Below are positions 1 through 5,976 of a stretch of 5,991 nt of DNA, one piece after another. The notes beneath the pieces were generated by a model, which saw nothing but the letters and a program-made list of their open reading frames with translations, was not told where the DNA came from and ran no database searches. The number at the start of each line of letters is the position of its first letter. Position 1 is the stretch's first letter. The stretch comes from Bacteroidetes bacterium CG23_combo_of_CG06-09_8_20_14_all_32_9 (lineage in GTDB: Bacteria; Bacteroidota; Bacteroidia; Bacteroidales; GWA2-32-17): assembly GCA_002771395.1 (NCBI GenBank), contig PCSS01000234.1, positions 1-5,991 of the forward strand, given 5' to 3'. The position numbers and the translations under genes were made by a program.

Positions 1-131
1 AACTTTTATTAACCGTTTGTTAACCGAGTGGCTGAGTATTTACTATTAATCACTTCTGTAGTTTTGCGGGTGAGTAGTAACTATTTTTTTATTAAAATAA
101 GTTTTTTTTTATCCTGTCAAAAGACAATGAT

Positions 132-248
132 AAATAAATACCCATTCCATTTATGAAGTGTTATTATATTTCACCCTTACCATTTTATTGCACGAAATGA
201 ATATTCTAAAGAAATTGAATTGGGTAAAATAACAAAGGGTATTTATTT
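132..248. repeat. 12-bp perfect inverted repeat flanking 93 nt
   Basis: The arms aaataaataccc (132-143) and gggtatttattt (237-248) are exact reverse complements. The enclosed 93 nt are A/T-rich, have no open frame of note and include the small palindrome gaatattc. The spacing is too wide for a simple terminator hairpin. A tiny non-autonomous element or decayed repeat is possible, but no target-site duplication is evident, and A/T-rich arms of this length can arise by chance. Confidence 0.35.
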
Positions 249-301
249 TATACAGGTGAAAGTTGGCGAAAAACAAATCTTTAAAAAATTGCTAATTGAA
301 T

Positions 302-352
302 AGTGAATTTGGCTCGCTACATTCATTGCCCCGCCCTTAAGGGGGCAATGAA
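302..352. repeat. Two mutually exclusive overlapping hairpins
   Basis: The first stem pairs 302-308 with 321-327 (7 bp, one G-T wobble) around the 12-nt loop ttggctcgctac. The second is stronger and GC-rich. It pairs ttcattgcccc (322-332) with ggggcaatgaa (342-352), 11 bp perfect, around a 9-nt loop that contains most of the palindrome cccttaaggg (334-343). Bases 322-327 are used by both stems, so only one can form at a time. No T-run follows the strong stem on the plus strand; an A-rich 8-mer array follows instead, so this is not a canonical terminator. Confidence 0.55.
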
Positions 353-377
353 ACAATGAAACAATAGAACAATGAAC
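346..377. repeat. Tandem 8-mer array, four units of CAATGAAA type
   Basis: Four consecutive 8-nt units start at 346, 354, 362 and 370: CAATGAAA, CAATGAAA, CAATAGAA, CAATGAAC. The first unit is also part of the right arm of the hairpin at 322-352, so the array appears to grow out of the hairpin arm. The unit is not a multiple of three and lies in non-coding DNA. A slippage-generated microsatellite is the simplest explanation. Confidence 0.6.
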
Positions 378-434
378 TTGTTTTAAATAAGGGGATTTGA
401 AATAATTAATTCCAATAAAAGTAAAGAGGAATAG

Positions 435-476
435 AGGTATAGGGAAATATGGCTGTATCCTTATACCTTTATACCT
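435..476. repeat. Dispersed intergenic palindrome, copy A
   Basis: The arms ggtataggga (436-445) and tccttatacc (458-467) pair over 10 bp with one G-T wobble around a 12-nt loop. A second TATACCT follows at 470-476, so the right arm is effectively duplicated and can also pair with aggtata (435-441). From 436 to 475 it has the same 40-nt length as copy B (2610-2649), with identical ends (GGTATA and CCTTTATACC) but a diverged loop. It lies about 205 nt upstream of pyrK. Copy C is at 5915-5953. Confidence 0.6.
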
Positions 477-641
477 AACTTGCAAAATGGGATTTATTTT
501 TTTCATGTTCCCTTATTTGTTCTTTGTAATAATTTCTTCCAATTTTTATTCATAAAGCAAAGTCGCATTGGGTTGTCAATAGTCAATTAATCTGTGGCAA
601 CCTTTTTTATTGCCGGGTAGTAACAATAAATTTAATTCTTA

Positions 642-649
642 TATCTTTG
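642..649 (+). promoter_or_regulatory. Candidate Bacteroidota -7 promoter box for pyrK-pyrD
   Basis: TATCTTTG matches the Bacteroidota TAnnTTTG -7 consensus at every specified position and ends 32 nt before the pyrK ATG. That would give a short leader of about 25 nt. No clear TTG or TTTG -33 element is visible 19-21 nt upstream, so the assignment rests on the -7 box and its position. Confidence 0.4.
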
Positions 650-681
650 CCGGGGTTAATTTTTAACCGAAAATTGATATA

Positions 682-1455
682 ATGAGGAAATATATTCAGA
701 ACCTGCAAGTAGTTAATAAACAGATTCTTTCAGAAGAATATTATTTACTCGAATTAAAATCTCTGCAATCATTACCTGAAATTTTACCGGGTCAATTTGC
801 CGAAATAGCAATTACAGGTTCGGCTACCTTTCTTCGTCGCCCATTATCTATACACGATGTTGATTATGATAGAAATACAATTAGTTTTTTGGTTCAGATT
901 GTCGGAAAAGGCACAAAGTATCTTGCCAATATTGAACCTGGAAAATTCTTAAATGTAATTTTCCCGCTTGGTAAAGGTTTTGGACTTATTAATAATTTGG
1001 AAAAAGCATTGTTAGTTGGTGGTGGATGCGGAATAGCACCTTTACTTTATCTTGCCCGGCACTTATATAATAAAGGTGTTTCAATATCAACCTTAATAGG
1101 TGTAAGAAGTTCAATGCAGTTTATTGAAGTTGATAAATATAAACTATATGGCAAAGTGTTAATTACTACCGAAGACGGAAGCGAAGGTACAACCGGTTTC
1201 GTTGTTAATCATCCTGTTTTTGAACAATTATCTCAATTTAAAAAGATTTATACTTGCGGACCAGACGTTATGATGAAAGCTATTGCCAAAAAAGCCATTG
1301 CTTCCGGAGTTGATTGCGAAGTAAGTCTTGAAAATTCAATGGCATGCGGAATAGGAGCGTGTTTGTGCTGTGTTACAGAGACCATAGAAGGAAATAAATG
1401 TGTTTGTACCGAAGGACCTGTTTTTAACATTAAATATCTTAAATGGCAGATTTAA
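682..1455 (+). CDS. pyrK: Dihydroorotate dehydrogenase B, electron transfer subunit PyrK
   Basis: PyrK (257 aa, normal family length) is the iron-sulfur flavoprotein partner of class 1B PyrD. It takes electrons from dihydroorotate via PyrD's FMN and passes them through [2Fe-2S] and FAD to NAD+, in the cytoplasm. The N-terminal third is a ferredoxin-reductase-type FAD barrel with the RPLS flavin motif (53-56). A nucleotide-binding domain follows, with [11 protein letters not shown] near 110-120 and TCGPDVM near 191-197. The C-terminal cluster domain has ligands C222, C227, C230 and C242 in the family pattern C-x4-C-x2-C-x11-C, followed by EGPVF. Extra cysteines C229 and C240 sit inside the cluster motif. 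The ATG start puts the FAD domain at the usual distance from the N-terminus, and no Shine-Dalgarno is visible, as is common in Bacteroidota. Its last 13 nt overlap pyrD, implying co-transcription and probably coupled translation. The motifs and the pyrD partner make the call secure. Confidence 0.96.
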   Translation: MRKYIQNLQVVNKQILSEEYYLLELKSLQSLPEILPGQFAEIAITGSATFLRRPLSIHDVDYDRNTISFLVQIVGKGTKYLANIEPGKFLNVIFPLGKGFGLINNLEKALLVGGGCGIAPLLYLARHLYNKGVSISTLIGVRSSMQFIEVDKYKLYGKVLITTEDGSEGTTGFVVNHPVFEQLSQFKKIYTCGPDVMMKAIAKKAIASGVDCEVSLENSMACGIGACLCCVTETIEGNKCVCTEGPVFNIKYLKWQI

Positions 1456-2354
1456 AAGTAAATATTGGCAAATTAGAATTAAAAAATCCAGTTATAACCG
1501 CATCAGGAACTTTTGGTTACGGTGAAGAATATTCCGATTTTATTGACCTTAACCGCTTGGGTGGCATTATAGTAAAAGGTACTACACTTCACCCCCGAGA
1601 AGGGAACTCCTATCCCCGTATGACGGAAACACCTTCGGGAATGTTAAATACAGTGGGCTTACAAAATAAAGGCGTTGATTATTTTATCGAAAAAATTTAT
1701 CCGCGTATCAGGCATATAGATACTGCCATAATAGTAAATGTATCGGGCTCAACAGTTGAAGAATATACAGCAACTGCCGAAAAACTTGCATCACTCGAAA
1801 ATATCCCGGCTATTGAATTAAATATTAGTTGCCCGAATGTAAAAAAAGGAGGAATGGCTTTTGGAACTTCCTGTTCAGGTGCAGGAAGTGTTATTTCCGC
1901 TGTCAAAAAAGTTTTTCCTAAAACTCTGATTGTTAAACTTTCACCTAATGTTACAGATATTGCTGAAATTGCAAAAGTTGCCGAAGCCGAAGGTGCCGAT
2001 TCAATTTCACTAATAAATACTTTGCTTGGAATGGCTGTAAATGCCGAAACCCACCGCCCTGTGTTATCAACAATTACAGGCGGTTTATCCGGTCCTGCTA
2101 TTAAACCTGTTGCATTACGAATGGTTTGGCAGGTTTATAAAACTGTAAAAATTCCAATTATCGGCTTGGGAGGAATTATGAACGATACCGACGCTGTTGA
2201 ATTTTTACTTGCCGGTGCCACTGCAATTCAAATTGGAACTGCCAATTTTATTGACCCTCAGGTAACTATAAAAGTAATTGATGGGTTAAATACATATTTA
2301 GACAGGCATAATATTAAAAGCATAACCGAACTAACAGGTTCGCTGATTATTTAA
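1443..2354 (+). CDS. pyrD: Dihydroorotate dehydrogenase B (NAD+), catalytic subunit PyrD
   Basis: This is the FMN-containing catalytic subunit that oxidises (S)-dihydroorotate to orotate, the fourth step of de novo UMP synthesis. The 303-aa protein is a single TIM barrel of full class 1 length with no membrane-anchoring N-terminal extension, unlike quinone-linked class 2 enzymes. Visible motifs are ASGTFGYG (20-27), VKGTT with K45 at the [12 protein letters not shown] (69-77), LNISCPN with the catalytic base C130, VKLSPNV (164-170), INTL (191-194), [10 protein letters not shown] (213-222), GLGGI (241-245) and IGTANF (264-269). A cysteine base rather than serine marks class 1, and the adjacent pyrK marks subclass 1B, the NAD+-linked heterotetramer. 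The start ATG lies inside the end of pyrK, 10 nt before its stop codon, so translation is probably coupled. No other pyrimidine gene is in the window. Confidence 0.96.
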   Translation: MADLKVNIGKLELKNPVITASGTFGYGEEYSDFIDLNRLGGIIVKGTTLHPREGNSYPRMTETPSGMLNTVGLQNKGVDYFIEKIYPRIRHIDTAIIVNVSGSTVEEYTATAEKLASLENIPAIELNISCPNVKKGGMAFGTSCSGAGSVISAVKKVFPKTLIVKLSPNVTDIAEIAKVAEAEGADSISLINTLLGMAVNAETHRPVLSTITGGLSGPAIKPVALRMVWQVYKTVKIPIIGLGGIMNDTDAVEFLLAGATAIQIGTANFIDPQVTIKVIDGLNTYLDRHNIKSITELTGSLII

Positions 2355-2442
2355 TATAACGGGACTTCTAAAAATTGCTTTTTCTTTGTTGGACTTCAAT
2401 TTTAAAATTACTCACATATTAATTGTTTTTTTAAAGTGCTTG

Positions 2443-2500
2443 CCCTGTTAGATAATCGCATTGAATAACGAGATACTGCAAAAAACAATATCTAACAGGG
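2443..2500. repeat. 12-bp perfect inverted repeat, stem-loop 1
   Basis: The arms ccctgttagata (2443-2454) and tatctaacaggg (2489-2500) are exact reverse complements around a 34-nt loop. No T-run follows on either strand, which argues against a standard intrinsic terminator. The right arm ends on the first base of the next hairpin, so the two look like parts of one 91-nt structured element. No target-site duplication is apparent. Confidence 0.6.
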
Positions 2501-2533
2501 TAAATGAGATCGCTTCGCTAAGTTCTCATTTAC
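2500..2533. repeat. 10-bp perfect hairpin, stem-loop 2
   Basis: The arms gtaaatgaga (2500-2509) and tctcatttac (2524-2533) are exact reverse complements around a 14-nt loop. The loop can fold further: gctt (2512-2515) pairs with aagt (2520-2523), using one G-T pair, and leaves a 4-nt tip. The result is a long two-part hairpin. The core GCTTCGCTAAG resembles GCTTCGCAAG in the hairpin at 4161-4182 and GGCTCGCTAC in the loop at 311-320. Confidence 0.6.
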
Positions 2534-2606
2534 AATAGTAAACTCCGGTTTTAAAATTTTGTCCGCCTCGAAAAATCTAATTTTTAGAACCCCTCATAAT
2601 ATATTT

Positions 2607-2650
2607 AGGGGTATAAGGTAACAGGGAATGACGGCTAAACCTTTATACCT
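2607..2650. repeat. Dispersed intergenic palindrome, copy B
   Basis: The arms ggtataagg (2610-2618) and cctttatacc (2640-2649) pair almost completely, with one G-T wobble, around a loop containing CAGGGAATGACGGC. Copy B aligns with copy C (5915-5953) over the arms and the loop core AGGGAAT with one 1-nt indel. It aligns with copy A (436-475) mainly through the arms. An additional stem, acccct (2589-2594) with aggggt (2607-2612), overlaps the left arm and would compete with it. The element lies 83 nt upstream of the transporter gene. Confidence 0.65.
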
Positions 2651-2732
2651 TATCTTCATAAGTTCAGAATTAAAAATATGACATAAATTTACAAGTTTTC
2701 TCTATTTTACAGACAGACACTAAATAACATTT

Positions 2733-4127
2733 ATGAAGAAAATTCTTTTAATTGTAACGTTGTTATTTTTTTTTATTCCGTTGGGTGCTTATGCCGAAGG
2801 CAATTCAATACCTGCTATTGGTAGTATAAGATTGGAATTCATCCTTTTTGCCCTTACTTTAGTTGGCGTAGCATTGTTTCATAAACAAACGTTTTGGGTG
2901 GCAATTATAGGTTTATCAACTATTTTGATTTTTGAATTTATTTTCAACCCTGAGTTTAATTTATTTAAACATTTCTTTGGCGATAACTCTTTGATTGATC
3001 AACTTGCTCATAAGGACTTAAGACAAGGAGAGTGGACAACAATTTTAAATTTATTGGGATTATTGCTGGGTTTTGCTTTGTTAGCTAAAATCTTTGAGGT
3101 ATCAGGTGTTCCTGATATTATTCCAAAATATTTGCCTAACGGTTGGAAAGGTGGATTTATGCTTTTAGTTCTGGTATTTGTTCTTTCTTCCTTTCTCGAC
3201 AATATTGCCGGGGCAATGATTGGTGGTACTATCGCTCTGATTGTATTCAGAAAAAAAGTTCATATTGGTTTTATTGCGGCAATAGTTGCTGCCAGTAATG
3301 CCGGTGGTTCGGGAAGTGTAATTGGTGATACAACTACAACTATGATGTGGATTGAAGGTGTTAGTCTTTTAAATGTTGTTCATGCTTATGTTGCAGCCGG
3401 AATAGCGTTGTTAATTACTGCTTGGTTTGCTTCACATCAACAAGTGAAATATCAGCGAATTATTAAAGATGCTAAAGTGGGTGCTAAGATTGACTGGGTC
3501 AAACTTTTTATTGTTGCATTAATTTTAATTGGTGCAATTTTATCTAATTTCCTTTATGAAATGCCTGCTCTGGGAGTTTGGATTGCAATAATTATTGGTT
3601 CTTTTATTAGAAAAACCCCATGGGGTGAAATTTCAGGAGCTATAAAAGGTACAATATTTTTGCTTTGCCTAATAACGTCAGCTTCTTTAATGCCTGTAAA
3701 TGATTTACCATCTGCATCTTGGTTATCGGCTTTTATTCTGGGCTTTGTGTCTGCCGTGTTTGATAACATTCCATTGACAAAACTTTGCATCGAACAGGGT
3801 TGCTACGATTGGGGAATGTTAGCATATACTGTTGGTTTTGGCGGTTCTATGATTTGGTTTGGTTCTTCAGCCGGTGTAGCTATTACTAATAAATTTGACG
3901 AAGCTAGAAATGTATTTCAATGGATTAAAAAGGGATGGCATATTACGGTCGCATACATTATCGGTTTTTTCTTTTTATATTTAATTATGGGATGGAAACC
4001 GGCAGATAATAGAAAGGTAAAAGTTGCTACCGATTGCCCTTGCAAGGAATGTCCTCAAGATCAACTGAAAATACCTGCCGAAAACAATGCTAAAATGCAT
4101 GTTCAGGGCGAAAGCCATAGCAAGTAA
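2733..4127 (+). CDS. NhaD-like Na+/H+ antiporter family membrane protein
   Basis: This 464-aa polytopic inner-membrane protein is of the ion-transporter superfamily (NhaD/ArsB/citrate-transporter-like) and most likely exchanges Na+ for H+. The N-terminus (MKKILLIVTLLFFFIPLGAYA) reads as a cleavable signal peptide or first membrane segment. About 10-12 hydrophobic segments follow between residues 33 and 420. A twofold repeat is visible: SSFLDNIAG (152-160) is matched by SAVFDNIPL (340-348), each followed by a Gly/Ser/Thr-rich stretch, GGSGSVIGDTTTT (191-203) and GFGGSMIWFGSSAG (368-381). Paired Asp-Asn motifs and GDTTTTMMW are typical of NhaD-like carriers, with D156, D199 and D344 as candidate ion-coordinating residues. 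After the last segment a roughly 44-residue hydrophilic tail carries DCPCKEC (C435, C437, C440) and ends in a His/Ser-rich stretch. The gene appears to be monocistronic and is convergent with pepD. The family is fairly sure; the transported ion is inferred, and another cation or an organic anion is possible. Confidence 0.8.
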   Translation: MKKILLIVTLLFFFIPLGAYAEGNSIPAIGSIRLEFILFALTLVGVALFHKQTFWVAIIGLSTILIFEFIFNPEFNLFKHFFGDNSLIDQLAHKDLRQGEWTTILNLLGLLLGFALLAKIFEVSGVPDIIPKYLPNGWKGGFMLLVLVFVLSSFLDNIAGAMIGGTIALIVFRKKVHIGFIAAIVAASNAGGSGSVIGDTTTTMMWIEGVSLLNVVHAYVAAGIALLITAWFASHQQVKYQRIIKDAKVGAKIDWVKLFIVALILIGAILSNFLYEMPALGVWIAIIIGSFIRKTPWGEISGAIKGTIFLLCLITSASLMPVNDLPSASWLSAFILGFVSAVFDNIPLTKLCIEQGCYDWGMLAYTVGFGGSMIWFGSSAGVAITNKFDEARNVFQWIKKGWHITVAYIIGFFFLYLIMGWKPADNRKVKVATDCPCKECPQDQLKIPAENNAKMHVQGESHSK

Positions 4128-4150
4128 ATGAAAGCGAATGACGGTACGAT

Positions 4151-4232
4151 TTTGTGCTTTGTTGGTGCTTCGCAAGCATAACAAAAAAATTGGCGTTTTA
4201 TTGCAAGTACCAGATATATGCAAAAGCACAAA
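4151..4232. repeat. Nested inverted repeats between convergent genes
   Basis: The outer arms tttgtgcttt (4151-4160) and aaagcacaaa (4223-4232) are a perfect 10-bp inverted repeat. They enclose a compact hairpin at 4161-4182, with stem tgctt-cgc-aagca extended by one wobble and one bulged G. The structure lies between the 3' ends of the transporter gene and pepD, where a two-way transcription stop would be expected. However, the inner hairpin is followed by an A-run, not a T-run, on the plus strand, and no T-run follows it on the minus strand. Confidence 0.45.
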
Positions 4233-4244
4233 GCCTGAACTTTG

Positions 4245-4276
4245 GTTTAATGATGAACTTTTTAAACAGTTTTTTT
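4245..4276 (+). terminator. Weak candidate terminator for the transporter gene
   Basis: gtttaa (4245-4250) and ttaaac (4262-4267) form a 6-bp, mostly A/T stem, followed after two bases by seven T (4270-4276). The layout fits an intrinsic terminator for plus-strand transcripts, but the stem is weak and the T-run runs into the pepD stop codon. Confidence 0.25.
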
Positions 4277-5741
4277 ATTTTGATACTGCAGGAATATTCT
4301 TCAAAATTTCACGCAATAAATCCCAGAATTTTTGGACAGTTTCAATATGTAATCTTTCGCTTGGGCTATGCACACCGCGTAGGGTAGGACCAAAGGAAAT
4401 CATATCTAATTCAGGATATTTCTCAAGAAATAAACCACATTCCAAACCTGCATGAATTGCCCTTACTACCGGGTATTTTCCGAATAATTTATTGTAAGCT
4501 ACTTTACTTATATTTAGTATTTTACTGTTTGTATTTGGTTTCCATCCAGGATAACCATCCGAAACATTTATTTTAAAACCTGCTAAACTAAAAACACTCG
4601 AAACCATATTAACAATGTCTGTTTTAGCCGATTCTACTGAGCTTCGCTGACTGGTAGTAACTTCGATTTTATTTTTTGAAATGAACTTAACAGAAGCAAG
4701 GTTTGTTGAAGTTTCAACAAGTCCGGGCATTTCCTGGCTCCATGCAATAACTCCATGAGGGCAGGCGTATAGTGCATTAAGCAAACGAAATTGCGATTTG
4801 CGGTCAATAACATATTTTGGTTTTTCACAATGTTCAAGAGTTAATGTCATATTAGGTTCAGTTATAGCATATTCGTTTCTAATTGTATTTGAAAATACTT
4901 CAAAATCTTTAAGAATTTTAACAGGAAGTTCTTTAGTAACAACAAAAACAGCATAAGCTTCGCGGGGAATAGCGTTTCTTAAATTGCCACCTTCAAAAGA
5001 CGAGAGTCTTAATCCATATTTTTTTTGGATTTGCCATAAAAATCTTGCCGCAATTTTTAAAGAATTTGCAAACGCTTTATGAATGTCGTCACCGGAATGA
5101 CCACCAGTTAAGCCGCTAACAGATAATTTAAGAGCGACTTGTTTTCCGGGTGTTTTTTTATTTTCAAATTTCAGTGTTGCAACTGAATCTCTGCCACCGG
5201 CACAACCAATAAATAATTCTCCTTCATCTTCCGAATCAAGGTTCAACAAAATTTTTCCTGTAAAAAATCCGGGTTTTAGGGCAAAAGCCCCTGTTAGTCC
5301 TGTTTCTTCGTCAACTGTAAATAAACATTCAATTTTTCCGTGGGGAATTGTTTTTGAAGCTAACAAAGCTAATTGTGCAGCCATGCCAATTCCATCATCG
5401 GCGCCAAGAGTTGTGCCTTTGGCTTTTATCCATTCGCCGTCAATAATTGATATAATTGCATCTTTTTCAAAATTGTGCTTTATATTGTTGTCTTTTTCGC
5501 AAACCATATCAATATGGCATTGCAACACTACCGTTTGCTTTTTTTCGTATCCTTTAGTTGCAGGTTTGGAAATTAATACATTGCCGGCACTATCTTTTTT
5601 AGCTCTGAGTTTATGTTTTTTAGCAAAGTTGAGCAGGTAAAGAATAATTTTTTCTTCTTTTTTTGAAGGGCGTGGAACTTTCAATATTTCATTGAAATAA
5701 GTAAAAACTTCAACAGGTTTTAACTGACTTATTGTTTTCAT
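4275..5741 (-). CDS. pepD: Cytosol non-specific dipeptidase / aminoacyl-histidine dipeptidase, M20 family
   Basis: This dizinc metallopeptidase hydrolyses a broad range of dipeptides (Xaa-His and others) in the cytoplasm, the last step of peptide use. The 488 aa match the usual PepD length of about 485. The M20 active site appears complete: QCHIDMV (H76 zinc ligand, D78), GADDGIG (D115 bridging ligand), VDEETG (E145 general base, E146 ligand), NLDSEDEG (D169 ligand) and GVHSPSE (H458 ligand). SGLTGGHSGDDI (209-220) and NAIPREA (256-262) belong to the lid/dimerisation domain inserted between the two halves of the catalytic domain. The N-terminus, with SQLKPVEVF followed by a P-x-P-S segment, aligns with the start of known PepD proteins and supports this ATG. 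No signal peptide is seen. The gene stands alone, convergent with the transporter gene. The family call is firm; substrate preference is not readable. Confidence 0.95.
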   Translation of the reverse strand: MKTISQLKPVEVFTYFNEILKVPRPSKKEEKIILYLLNFAKKHKLRAKKDSAGNVLISKPATKGYEKKQTVVLQCHIDMVCEKDNNIKHNFEKDAIISIIDGEWIKAKGTTLGADDGIGMAAQLALLASKTIPHGKIECLFTVDEETGLTGAFALKPGFFTGKILLNLDSEDEGELFIGCAGGRDSVATLKFENKKTPGKQVALKLSVSGLTGGHSGDDIHKAFANSLKIAARFLWQIQKKYGLRLSSFEGGNLRNAIPREAYAVFVVTKELPVKILKDFEVFSNTIRNEYAITEPNMTLTLEHCEKPKYVIDRKSQFRLLNALYACPHGVIAWSQEMPGLVETSTNLASVKFISKNKIEVTTSQRSSVESAKTDIVNMVSSVFSLAGFKINVSDGYPGWKPNTNSKILNISKVAYNKLFGKYPVVRAIHAGLECGLFLEKYPELDMISFGPTLRGVHSPSERLHIETVQKFWDLLREILKNIPAVSK

Positions 5742-5761
5742 GATGTTTTAATTATAATTTG

Positions 5762-5789
5762 TAAAATTATAAAAAAAATAGATTCTCAA
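5762..5789 (-). promoter_or_regulatory. Candidate promoter for pepD
   Basis: Read on the minus strand, TTG (5789-5787) is followed after 17 nt by TAATTTTA (5769-5762), a near match to TAnnTTTG. The -7 box ends 20 nt before the pepD ATG. The spacing is slightly short of the usual 19-21 nt, and the region is so A/T-rich that a chance match is possible. Confidence 0.3.
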
Positions 5790-5899
5790 CTTGAAAAGGA
5801 CACTTTAAATTCACAAGTGAATTATAACTCATTGTCTCCCGAAGATTTATTCACAATATTAATTAGAGTTTGTCTGTAATATCAATCTTTTTCATTTTA

Positions 5900-5953
5900 A
5901 GGAATATGGTATATGGTATAAGGAAATAGGGAATAAAGCGAACCCTTTATACC
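5900..5953. repeat. Dispersed intergenic palindrome, copy C
   Basis: The arms ggtataagg (5915-5923) and cctttatacc (5944-5953) pair over 9 bp with one G-T wobble. The loop contains AATAGGGAAT, nearly the same as in copy B. The left side carries an extra half-arm, giving ggtatatggtata at 5908-5920, preceded by AGGAATA as in copy A (427-433). The element lies 174 nt upstream of the pepD start, on the far side of its likely promoter. Confidence 0.65.
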
Positions 5954-5976
5954 CTAATGGCACTAATATTAGAAAA

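Larger units (their letters stand above)
1..681. other. Gene-poor leader region upstream of pyrK
   Basis: I see no convincing coding sequence here. All frames carry frequent stops, and the only longer open frame (506-243, minus) crosses repeats and looks like no known protein. The stretch is very A/T-rich. It holds a 12-bp inverted repeat (132-248), a compound GC-rich hairpin (302-352), a tandem 8-mer array (346-377), one copy of the window's dispersed palindrome (435-476) and a probable -7 promoter box (642-649). Near the left edge a 15-nt motif occurs twice with 13 matches (33-47 and 71-85), and TTAACCG occurs twice (9-15 and 21-27). A second TAnnTTTG match lies at 59-66 with no gene close behind it. 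A frame open from position 2 to the stop at 47-49 could be the tail of an upstream gene, but 15 codons cannot show that. Confidence 0.6.
2355..2732. other. 378-nt intergenic region with stacked palindromes
   Basis: No gene is visible. Just after the pyrD stop, GGACTTC appears twice (2362-2368 and 2391-2397) beside short A/T tracts that could form only a weak 5-bp hairpin. No canonical terminator for pyrK-pyrD is evident. Two perfect stem-loops (2443-2500 and 2500-2533) abut each other, and copy B of the dispersed palindrome lies at 2607-2650. The last 80 nt form the leader of the transporter gene. TATTTTAC (2703-2710) is a poor match to a -7 box and is the only promoter candidate. Confidence 0.6.

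Noticed and set aside
2..49. Open frame from the left edge to a stop at 47-49, as the tail of an upstream gene
   Set aside because: Fifteen codons without a recognisable motif are not enough to tell a gene end from chance.
59..66. TAGTTTTG, an exact TAnnTTTG match, as a promoter
   Set aside because: There is no -33 element at the right distance and no gene follows within 600 nt. One chance match is expected in DNA this A/T-rich.
346..377. Short regular repeats as a possible CRISPR array
   Set aside because: The units are 8 nt and directly adjacent, with no spacers, and no cas gene is present.
243..506. 87-codon minus-strand open frame in the pyrK upstream region
   Set aside because: It runs through the GC-rich hairpin, the 8-mer array and palindrome copy A, has low-complexity Phe/Ile/Pro-rich content, and resembles no known protein. 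The repeats explain the sequence better.
1443..1455. pyrK-pyrD overlap as an unusual arrangement
   Set aside because: Short overlaps between subunits of one complex are ordinary and fit translational coupling.
1697..1906. Minus-strand open frames inside pyrK, pyrD and the transporter gene
   Set aside because: They are antisense shadows of genes with clear motifs and full family length.
2368..2390. A-run and T-run just after pyrD as an intrinsic terminator
   Set aside because: The possible stem is only five A-T pairs with no GC content, too weak to call.
4138..4455. 105-codon and 77-codon plus-strand open frames at the convergent junction
   Set aside because: Most of their length is antisense to the well-supported 3' end of pepD, and the rest is the inverted-repeat spacer. 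The translation shows no family features.
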